Below, in pieces: positions 11,093 to 64,000 of a DNA stretch of 64,000 bases (position 1 is its first letter; every line of letters begins with the position of its first letter). The stretch spans positions 19,101,410 to 19,165,409 of the forward strand of contig NC_133790.1 in the NCBI RefSeq assembly GCF_003597395.2, given 5' to 3'. The notes beneath the pieces were generated by a model. It saw only the letters and a program-made list of their open reading frames with translations. It was not told where the DNA came from and did no database searches. The DNA is from Chelonoidis abingdonii (taxonomy: Eukaryota > Chordata > Testudines > Testudinidae). A program made the translations under genes and the position numbers.

Positions 11093-12834
11093 TAGGGCTG
11101 TCGATTAATCTCATTTAGCTCTTGCGATTAACTCAAAAATTATTTGTAGTTAAAAGTTAATTGCAATTAATTGCAGTTTTAATTGTACTGTTAAACAGTT
11201 GAAATATATTAAATATTTTGGATGGTTTTTCTACATTTCCAGTGTTCACTTTATATTATTATTTTTTGATTAATATTTGTACTCTGAAAATGATAAAAGA
11301 AATAGTATTTCTCACTGCACTACAGTACATGTATGAGGTGAAATCTTTCTTGTGAAAGTGCAACTTACAAATGTAGATTTTTTTTGTTACATAACTGCGC
11401 TTCAGAACAAAACAATGTAAAACTTTAGAGCCTACAAGTCCACTCAGTCCTACTTCTCATTCAGACAGTCACTAAGATTAACAAGTTTGTTTACATTTAT
11501 GGACATAATGCTGTCTGCTTATTATTTGCAATGTCACCTGAAAGGGAGAACAGGTTTGCATGGCACTTTTGTAGCTGGCATTGGAAGGTATTTATTTGCC
11601 AGATATGCTAAATATTCATATGCACCTTCATGTTTTGGCCACCATTCCAGACACATGCTTCTATGCTAATGATGCTTGTTTTAAAAAAAAAAAGTTAGTT
11701 AAATTTGTGAACTCTTTGGGAGAGAATTGTATGTCTCCTGCTCTGTTTTACCTGCATTCTAGAATATATTTCATGTTATAGCAATCTTGGATGATGACCT
11801 AGCACGTTTGTTTTTAAGAACACTTTCACTGCAGATCTGACAAAATGCAAGGAAGGTACCAATGTGAGATTTCTAAAGATAGCTATGGCACTTGATTCAA
11901 GGTTTAAGGATCTGATTAGCCTTCTAAAATCAGAAGGATGAGGTGTGGAGCATGCTTTCAGAAGTCTTAAGAGCAACACTTCAATACAGACACTACAGAA
12001 CCTGAACCACCAAAAAAGGAAAACTGCCTACTGGGTGGCATCTGACTCAGATGATGAAAATGAACATGCATTGGTCTGCACTGCTTTGGATTGTTATTGA
12101 GCAGAACAGATACATGTCCTTTGGCATGGTGGTTGAACCATAAAGGGACACTTTTTTTATTTATATGGAGATATACCTATCTCATAGAGCTAGTAGGTCA
12201 TTGAGTCCAGCCCCTTGCTTTCACTAGCAGGACTGAGTACTGATTTTTGCCCTAGATCCCTAAGTGGCCCCTTCAAGGCTTGAGCTCACAACCCTGGGTT
12301 TAGCAGGCCAATGATCAAACCACTGAGCTATCCTTCCCCCCTGTGAATCTTTAGTGCAGCTGGCATGTAAATATCTTGTAACACCAGCTACACTAGCGCC
12401 ATGTGAGTGCCTATTCTCTTTCAGGTGACATTGTAAACAAGAAGCCGCCAGCATTATCTCCTGCAAATGTAAACAAACTTCTTAACAAGAAGTAGGACTG
12501 AGTGGACTTGGCAGCTCTAAAGTTTTACATTGTGTTATTTTTGAATGCAGGTTTTTTTAACATAATTCTACATTTGTAATTTCAACTTTAATGATAGAGA
12601 TTGCACTATAGTACTTGTTAAGTGAATTGAAAAATACTGTTTTGTTTTATACAGTGCAAATATTTGTAATAAAAAACAAATATAAACTGAGCACTGTACA
12701 CTTTGTATTGTGTTGTAAATAATATCAACGTATTTGAAAAAGGTAGAAAACATCCAAAAATCTTTAAATGGTATTCTATTATTAACAGTGAAATTCATCT
12801 CAATTAATTTTTTTTTAATCGCTTGACAGCCCTA
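11093..12834 (+). mobile_element. hAT-superfamily DNA transposon, internally decayed, with long inverted ends
   Basis: The element is bounded by TAGGGCTGTC and GACAGCCCTA and by a perfect 8-bp duplication, the signature of hAT transposition. The sequence homology between its two ends extends hundreds of bases inward. For example, GTCCACTCAGTCCTACTTCT at about 11438 is the reverse complement of AGAAGTAGGACTGAGTGGAC at about 12489. The + strand right arm includes the transposase C-terminus, readable as SGDIVNKKPPALSPANVNKL near 12423-12482, which matches a hAT dimerisation (hATC) tail. The middle contains further coding remnants but with stops and frameshifts, so no active transposase is present. 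A tRNA SINE has inserted at about 12158-12342. Confidence 0.9.
12158..12342 (-). mobile_element. tRNA-derived turtle SINE (Cry I / tortoise Pol III type)
   Basis: Read on the - strand, the element begins GGGGGGAAGGATAGCTCAGT, with a tRNA-like box A (TAGCTCAGTGG, complement of 12320-12330). A box-B-like GGTTGTGAGCTC follows, then CCACTTAGGGATCTAGGGCA and a tail with GGGGCTGGACTCAATGACCT, which resembles the 3' end of turtle CR1 LINEs. This is the organisation of the tRNA-Lys-derived SINE of cryptodiran turtles and is the strongest clue to the organism. It interrupts the hAT transposon between GGGACA and GTGAATC, so it inserted later. Confidence 0.85.
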
Positions 12835-12842
12835 AAAATCTT
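12835..12842. repeat. Target-site duplication of hAT element, right copy
   Basis: AAAATCTT, identical to 11085-11092. Confidence 0.9.
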
Positions 12843-15800
12843 TTGAAACAAATAATTCTCAGATCCATCTTCCATGAGGGAGAGTAGAAATAAGCATGAA
12901 ACCCTGGCCTTGTAGCCACCTACCTGGACATCTTGAGTGGGAGAGTTGGAAAAGTAAGGATGAGCTAGCTCATGCAACAGCCAAACCCACATCCTTAAAG
13001 GTGAACTATAAAACAAAAATGAAGACTCACGTAAGTACAGATTTCTGTACAGCTCCATTCACCAGGTTTTGGAACATATTCATCAAATAAATGTTTTAAC
13101 TAGCCTTTTAAAAATGTTTTCCCCTTTCTGAAATTAGCATTCCACATCCTCGCTTGCTGAAGCCCTGCCCATTCTGAAACATGCCAGATACCGAGGTTTT
13201 CAATAAGACTTCTTGCATGTCTGATGTCACAGAATGATACCTTCTGTGATTTCTTCAAAAAGCAGGAACTGCCAAGAACTCTTTTAGAAGGGAAAAATAT
13301 TTTTAAAGAGATTTCTGTAGCAAATTGCCCCAATAGCTGGGTTAGGCTGTGTCTGCACTAAATATTTTCTTTGTGCCACTGCTACCAGCAATGTTAATAA
13401 TACTGAAAACACTAGCATCAATAGGGACAGTTTAATCACAGTCATCTATATGGGCTCAAAGCAGCTCTAGATGCACAGTAGCTAAAACACTTATGCCTTG
13501 TCCACTGTACCTCTATCAGTGGTGTGAGAATCACTGGGGCTCTTTTTTAAAGAGTGCATAGGCCAGACCTGTGTGTGGAGGTTTATCACACATCTGTGCG
13601 TAACTCAATTTTGTTCTTGCTTGGCAGTTTGGCTTGAAACTTCTTCAAAATCAAAACTCAGTAACAGTTTCCTAGCTGCTGAGTCTCCTTGAGAATAATC
13701 TGCGTGAGAGGTACTTGTCCTGAGAATCCCAGCTCGGAGCTAAGATCTAGAAAAGAGATTCCGTATTATAGACAGTGTGTTTCATTAAGATGCATGGTAT
13801 GGAGGAGGTATAGTGAGAAGTGACACTGAATGCTATTCCACAAATGAAGAAAGGGAAAATAAATGTGGACTCCAGTTATGGTAAGGTCTTGTTTCATCCA
13901 ATTAGCTTGGAGGGTTCCATCCTGTTTGGAGACATGGCAAAATGTAGAAGTCACCCAGGTTTTTTTACCCATCACAGTTTTCTATGTATCTTATAATGGA
14001 AGATAGAAGATGTACTTGTGACCTTCCAGAGTGCAATCCAGAACAGTGAGGTGCTGTCACCATGTGCCCTGCAACGCGGGGTACCTTACGATGCCTTGCT
14101 GTTTGCAGCTCTCCCCTGAATTGCTCTCAAACAGCCTGCTGGCACGTAATTCACTCCTCGAGAGTCTGTGTGCAGCCACTGCCCTGGTCCAGAACCTCTG
14201 ATCCCAACATCCTGTTACCAAACACCAGCCATGCTCAGGCTCCCACGACCCGAACTCCTAATATATATTATTTCACAAATCATCTATTTATCAATAGTAG
14301 AAAACAGTGACTCCCTCAATGCACACTTCCCCTTTTTTTCCTGAACTGTATTTAACTGTTCAGCCTTTTGCTGGCTCTTCACCAAGTCTGTTATAACTGT
14401 AGCTGGCATTCTGTCATTCCAGATCTAGAAGAATTAGCTAGAGATGCATGCTTGAGATATATTAGTTACTTCATATTTTTTCATTAGTTATATTTTCAAA
14501 GGCCAGGTTTAACATCTATCCTTTACTCTGGAGGAATCCAGTTTCTAAAAGGATTGACGTAGTGAGCGGCCATGACCCATCTGTTGTGATTTTGAACACA
14601 GACGTTGACTCCCATGCGTGCCCTTCACTGTTTTGCATCACTGTTCAGTAGACCTCTGTTTTATAAGGCCAGGACAGAGAAGCTGCAATTTCAGCAGCCT
14701 AATATGCAGTCATGCAAGTAATTCAGGATCTGTACTGCAAGCCCTCGAGAATGTAAATAGTTTAGTGTCTAGTGACAAATTACCAAACTATAGTGCAAAT
14801 ACTATAGAGGGCCTGCATTTCAGTGAATTGTACAAAGCAGGACGACGATGTGCTCATTAAGTGGTAATGCTTCTGGGAGAAAAGTCAGGGATATTGCTTG
14901 CAAGTCATGAGTGAATTACATACCATCATGGAGCCAGCTCTGTGGGGGATGCTTGCATAGCTGCTGCCTGCTTTGTGACTGACTCTAGAGATATGGCTAT
15001 TTGCTTAGACTTTAAATGCCATCAAAGTTTGTCAAATAGGACAGTGATAGTTATGAACATTTTTGAGCTGGAGCTTTGCCTGACTGACCAAAGAGTGCAC
15101 CTGAAAAAATGTAATAGTATCAATTCATAAAGTGAGCGGTATCAATTTATTATGTTTGGAATTAAATTTAAAGAGCAAGCATACTAGCATATGTTTGTAA
15201 TTTATTTCTTTAAACGTGTGTGTGTATATGTATGACAGAGAGAGAGAGAGAATGCATGTCTGTTTTTATCCTATCAGAGTATCTTTAATTCCCAAATTGT
15301 TTTTAGAGCATTAAACTAACAGTTAGTTATCACGATTGTGCACAAAGCTTTCTAGAAACCTCAGAAGAGACCCTCACAGGCTCCTGAAATCCCTTACAGG
15401 TCTCCAGAGCCATGGCTTGAGTATTACTACCTTCAAGGGTAAGACAAAATTATAGCACTCAATAATAGTAACAAATGAGAGCAGAGAAGGAGAGAAGTAG
15501 AAACAAGGGAGAAAAATAAGTTTCCAGTGGAGGTTTGCAATTAATTGGAGAGCCAATAAGGGGAAAAAATAGGCAAGAAGTTTCTAGATAGCAGGAGATA
15601 TACAGAGGAGAAAGTTCTTGAACCAGCAATAATGAGTTTCTGGAGAACGAGTGAGAAGAGGCAAATGCTAGACAAGCGGATTAAAATGGGAGGGCTGCCA
15701 AGTCTCTAGGACATAGGCTGGAAATAAGTCTCTGCAGAGAGGGGGGTGATTTTAAGAACAAGCAAGGCAATTTTGAACTGGATCCTGAAAGCAATGGTGG

Positions 15801-18800
15801 ACCTCTTTAAGTGGGACAGGGTATCATGTTTCTTGCCTGTGAATTGGAACTTTGGCACTATTATGATGTTATTGAGTCTTGCTGCATCATAACCTGTGAG
15901 TACCATTGAAGCAGTGGCACACTTACTTTCCTGAGATTTTGATGTTTCTGTTTGTTAAAATCCTGACAATCATATCAACTCCAAAAGGTCAGTTATAATG
16001 TGAATGGAAACAGATCCATAGTCACCAAAGATTCATTAGTCCTCACTGTACCGCATGCTGCAGTTTCCTAGAACTTTGTGCTCATAAGCAGAGAGAGTAT
16101 GTAGGATCCTCAGCTTCTGAAGTGTAGTCTCCTACCACTTGAGTCAGTATTAGGACTTCACACTCAAGGAAGTCTAACATTCTGTCCAGTAGAAGGCACT
16201 GATGATCATACACTACCTAGGACATTTATGAGTGCTATATATGTCATTAAACTAGCAAAGGGGACTAGAGATCTGCAGATTAAACAGTTTCTAGCTACAA
16301 AGCGACCCTAAAGAGTTATGGTAAAGTGGGGACTCAGGAAGGAGCACTTTAAAGGGGTATATGAATCTTCTGAAGAGAGACTTAGATGGCTTATTTTTTG
16401 GGAAGGAGAGCGAGGTGTTTTGTAGTGCTATTAGCTTCTCCATTTAAATAAAAGCTCTTCCAGGGCATAAATGCTGTTCTTCTAAGGGCTGTGAAAGATT
16501 GGCACCAACAGGCCAAAGAACAAGCAGCATCTGAAGGAGAGAAGATGTCCCAAAACTGAGGGGGAAGCAGTTTGGTGAATGATAGGCAAGACCACCCCAT
16601 TGCATTGTAGTAAATGGAAAGTCTCCCACAAACTTCAGTAGACTTTGGATCATGCCAATAATGCCTTTCTCCTAAATTACATACACACAAGTATCGCTGT
16701 CCCTATCTCTGAAATGCCACCATCTCTGGAGTGGAAGGGCACTAGGCAGACCACCACCACAGCAGCATAATCCACAGGGGTTGGAAGGACGGGAAATTCT
16801 AGCCAGAGACACCAGGGTAAATCCTTACCATTATAAAAAGTAGCACAGGATCTCTAATGTCCACAAAGAGCAGATCGGACCTCAATTTGCAAAGTCTTAT
16901 CTAAAATGCCCATATACAGTAGACTGTGTGGAACTCAATATATCTACCTGAGAAAAGTCCAGGAAGTTGAAAAATTTGGGGAAAAAATCACAAAGAGTCA
17001 AGATTATTTTTTGTTTAGTTTTGTTAAAATTTCAGAAACTTTCAAACAGTTCTACCTGGAAGGAAGAAGAGCTGGGTTAGTTCTGTCAAGGATCAAATCC
17101 CTGTAGCTAGAGTGTCTATGTATTTAAAAAATCAGATGCTTAGACTATTACATACCCCCAACAAAGCAGTAACCCAGTAGGAAAAGTAGTAGACTCACAG
17201 AGAGATGTGCAACAGAGACCACATGAAGAAAGATGTTTTTTCTCTTCACTATTAAACACTGAGCACAATGTTTTGGGTGGTGTCCATTTAACAAGAAAAA
17301 TAATGGAATGTTGGAATCAGGAGGACTTGGCTAATTAGGCAAGACCATCACTATTGGGCATTAGGTAATTGCTGGATTGGAGAGCAGAAAGAGACTAAAA
17401 GAGCCCATTTATTTTAAGAGTCTTTGTCATTAAACATGTAAATATTTGTTTATTTGTAATCTTTGCTAATAAAGTTATTTCTGCCTGTAAAGTTTGAGAT
17501 TCTGTATCCTTCCAGTACTTTGAGCTTCCCCAAATTTTTGAGCCCCTGATCTCCATTCCCTATATCAGTCCTCAGGAGTCATAGCTTCATAATCAGGGTT
17601 GGGTATAGTATGCAGTTTTAAAAGTAGACTCTAGAAAAAAATTATATTAATGCATATTTTGGACTTGTTTGCATTTTGGAGAGTATTTATAAAGCTTCCA
17701 AAGACAAACTTCATCAAGTTTGTCTTTGTTACTAGTTTCTTTAAAATGTAACATTTAAAATGGCTGATTTTGCAAGCCTATGATTCCACCCCGGAAGATT
17801 TCAAATATTGTTCTCTGTAAATGATAAATCATAGACCCCTTGATTCCATTAAGATTTGCGGTACATTCAGGGAGTCCAAAAGAAATCAAACTTGCTGATC
17901 ATGCAGCAGCCATGACTGTGCCACACTTTAGTGAACTAAAGAATTCCTATTTAAAAAAAACATTTTTTACCAGAGCTGGCTAGCTTCAAATTTAGTGGAC
18001 AGGAGTGGGTACCCTCCAAAATTGCCATGCAGGAGGTGGGAGCACAAGCTCTTAGATTTTGGCAATCACCATCATCAGTTTGAATGTGCAGGACCTGGTC
18101 AGACAGATACAAGTAGGAATATATGATTTATGTGACTCAATAGACTATGTCCTGCATGTGGATTTGTCTACACACAGTTTTTGGATCAATTTAACTGCAT
18201 CAGTTTAGAACCCTTAAGTGATCAGCGTTCATCCCAAAGCATAATAGATTATTGCAATTGACATGAATACTACAACTATCAACATTATTATTCACCTCTC
18301 TACCCAGTAATGATAATCCACCAACTAAGGGAGAGAGGGAAAGAAAAAGGAAATACTTATGCACCCAGTGCTTAACATAAATAACAATTGGTCATAAAAC
18401 TATTGAGCCACATTTTTAATGCAGTATCATTATTTGGCATAGCATGTTACAAATATAATTACTCTGCCCCAAGATAGGTTGGGGTCACCAGGGATTCCAA
18501 CTATGACTCAACCTCTAATTTTAATAGCCAAAGCCACTACTAGCTCTGTTAGCTAATGCTGTGCCAAGCTCGTAAAACATTGTTCGTGGCCTAGCAACCA
18601 CAAAAAGGGAACACTGTGCCACACTGAATGGGATACACCCAGTTTTTGGCATGATTTTCACAGACATTAAGAGCCATTAGGACACATTGACTTCAATCAG
18701 AGTTGGGGTCAGCATCTTTGAAAAACAAGCTGTTTGCTTGAATTCTGAAACAAATAGGGCCTGGTAGAAACTAACAGTTTGCTGGCAGGGATTTTTGTTT

Positions 18801-19200
18801 TGGCCTTGTAATGCACAGAATGTAGATATTGTGAGAAAGATTTATGGGGTAGCGGAGGGAATTCTGCTTATGAACAATTTAATCACCCACTCCATAGAAT
18901 TTGATTGGGATGGGGGCACGTTTTGCCAACCCCAAGCTTTTCCTTTCTTTTTGGCAGTGGGGGTATGTGTGAAATTAATTGCCTTAGTATTAAATCACAA
19001 GGGAAACCCTCTTGCTGCTGCTGACAGATCAGCTTTGACAATAAAGGAGATTTAAAGAGAAAGGTGCCAGTAAGATTTTAAAGGTCTCCATGAAATACAC
19101 AGGGATGGAGTGGGACAGGGAGAGGGGCAGCTTCTGAAAACTGCCTTACAATAAAGGCAAATGCTATCTGAGCTCTCCCATAGAGGTAATCAGTGGGAAA
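12843..19200. other. Intergenic DNA without a recognisable gene
   Basis: About 6.4 kb with no supported exon or RNA gene. It holds a short GT/TA/GA microsatellite at about 15215-15250 and a perfect hairpin at 17699-17728. Weak MITE-like words (GTGTCTGCACTAAA near 13350, TTGTCTACACACAG near 18163) suggest very old DNA transposon fragments. Open frames here are 60-99 codons long and show no conserved signature. Confidence 0.5.
17699..17728. repeat. Perfect 13-bp hairpin with 4-base loop
   Basis: CAAAGACAAACTT and its exact reverse complement flank the loop CATC. No poly-T run follows that would make it a Pol III gene end. Its function is unknown and it may be chance or a MITE relic. Confidence 0.7.
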
Positions 19201-19345
19201 GAAGGGAGCCTCTCTACCCCCGAAACGACGGAGCCTTGGCAGCTCTGCTAGAGTGAGAGCTCTGCCCCGGCCAGCATCCCTGAGCCTGGTCCCACTGCAG
19301 GGATCCTGGACCAGCTAGGTGGAGGACGAACGGGTGGGGGGTCAA

Positions 19346-19355
19346 GTCACGTGAT
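19346..19355. promoter_or_regulatory. CLEAR-like E-box upstream of CLTCL1
   Basis: GTCACGTGAT matches nine of ten positions of the TFEB/TFE3 CLEAR element GTCACGTGAC and contains the palindromic core TCACGTGA. It lies about 470 bases before the CLTCL1 start codon at the edge of the CpG-rich region. Other bHLH-ZIP factors such as USF and MYC also bind CACGTG, so the factor is not fixed by sequence alone. Confidence 0.5.
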
Positions 19356-19686
19356 ACCTTGGGGCAGGACCGGAGCCAGGCTCTTGCGGAAGGATACCTA
19401 GGTCTTGTCAAGTGACTCTGTCTCTCTTCTGGGTTGTGCATCTCTTTAGAGGATGAAGCCCCTCGAGAGTCCCGTTATGAACGCGGTGATGCCTTCTCCC
19501 CCCTCCAGTGGGAATGGGAGATGGAGGGAGAAAGATGGCGGAGGTGTGAGGCTAGTGAAGGGACTATTTGTTTGGAGACCCCGGCAGGCTGAGGAGCGGA
19601 GTGATTCTGAATAGGGTGAGTGGGCCCGAGGTCTGAGCTAGAAAAGGAGGTGAGGGAGCTGCGGACAGGATCCTTCACCGCCGTTC

Positions 19687-19698
19687 TGCGCCTGCGCT
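19687..19698 (+). promoter_or_regulatory. NRF1-like site
   Basis: TGCGCCTGCGCT fits the NRF1 dyad (YGCGCAYGCGCR) except for one central base. It sits about 120 bases before the start codon, a typical position for NRF1 in CpG-island promoters. Confidence 0.5.
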
Positions 19699-19819
19699 GC
19701 CCCTCTTCGCCTCCTCCCTGTCTGTGTGCGTGCGGGATACAGCAGCGCCTGCCCCTCTGCCTACCGCGGCCAGGTCCTGCGCATCTGCCCGGGGCACCCT
19801 GCACGGGCTGCGCGCAGCC

Positions 19820-63655
<43,836 letters not shown>

Positions 63656-64000
63656 GTTAGATTGTTTTAATGATCTAAGGGAATAATTGTCTGCTCCCTA
63701 TCTGCAGGATTTGTTAATAGTGATCTTTAAAATCTGAGATGGCAGCAACTAGGCTACCCGTCAGTGCCATGGTAACAGTTGGCATTCCCAGAACTTTTAA
63801 TACCTCTCTTTTTGAGGATTTTTAAACCACTAGTGAAACAAGCTCATTTTAAACAAGGAACTGTTCTTAAACTGGAAAGCATCTTCACTGTGCAATGGAA
63901 TAAATAAAAGGGCCAGTACTCAAACCTCAACCTCGAAACCCCTGTCTCAGACTTAACACTTCAAATCTGTGTTACTGCTATTTTGTCCCCTACTGTGCTG
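63656..64000. other. Intron 24 of CLTCL1, 5' part
   Basis: 345 bases of AT-rich intron running to the window edge; nothing recognised. Confidence 0.6.

Noticed and set aside
14040..14270. GC-richer segment that looked like an endogenous retrovirus LTR fragment
   Set aside because: No TG...CA ends, target duplication, primer-binding site or partner LTR could be found.

Overview
This is a vertebrate nuclear genome window, most likely from a cryptodiran turtle. Two lines of evidence support this: spliced genes with canonical GT-AG introns, and a repeat set that includes a tRNA-derived SINE with a CR1-like tail (Cry I / 'tortoise Pol III' type), CR1 LINE ends, hAT elements, PIF/Harbinger-like MITEs, a MIR/CORE-SINE and Penelope-like tails. 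No bacterial, organellar or free viral sequence is seen.

Layout. At the left edge (454-611, + strand) is the last coding exon of SNAP29, a Qbc-SNARE, followed by a long candidate 3' UTR. About 19 kb of intergenic DNA follows, holding repeats only: two Penelope-like 3' ends, a MIR-type SINE, and a hAT element with a perfect 8-bp target-site duplication that carries the nested SINE. At about 19.3-20.3 kb lies a CpG-rich promoter region with an NRF1-like site and a TFEB/CLEAR-like E-box. From 19820 to the right edge runs CLTCL1, the second clathrin heavy chain (CHC22), on the same strand. I could place 24 consecutive coding exons, all in frame and all with GT-AG borders, encoding residues 1-1291 of roughly 1640-1675. 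The remaining proximal leg and trimerisation region lie beyond the window. The gene is CLTCL1 rather than CLTC because many paralogue-diagnostic residues match CHC22, for example [39 protein letters not shown] and [15 protein letters not shown].

The two genes sit head to tail, SNAP29 then CLTCL1. Both act in intracellular membrane traffic: SNAP29 is a fusion SNARE for autophagosome, endosome and Golgi routes, and CHC22 is a coat protein of early secretory and endosomal GLUT4-type sorting. No protein-coding gene other than these two is supported.

Points worth a second look: an intact CHC22 with both peptide-binding pockets of its terminal domain conserved; hammerhead-ribozyme-like cores in Penelope-like repeat tails, both altered at a CpG position; a 111-bp near-perfect inverted repeat in the last complete intron; a four-unit G-rich tandem repeat just inside intron 1; and a hAT element with long inverted ends that fold the transposase C-terminus into the terminal repeat.
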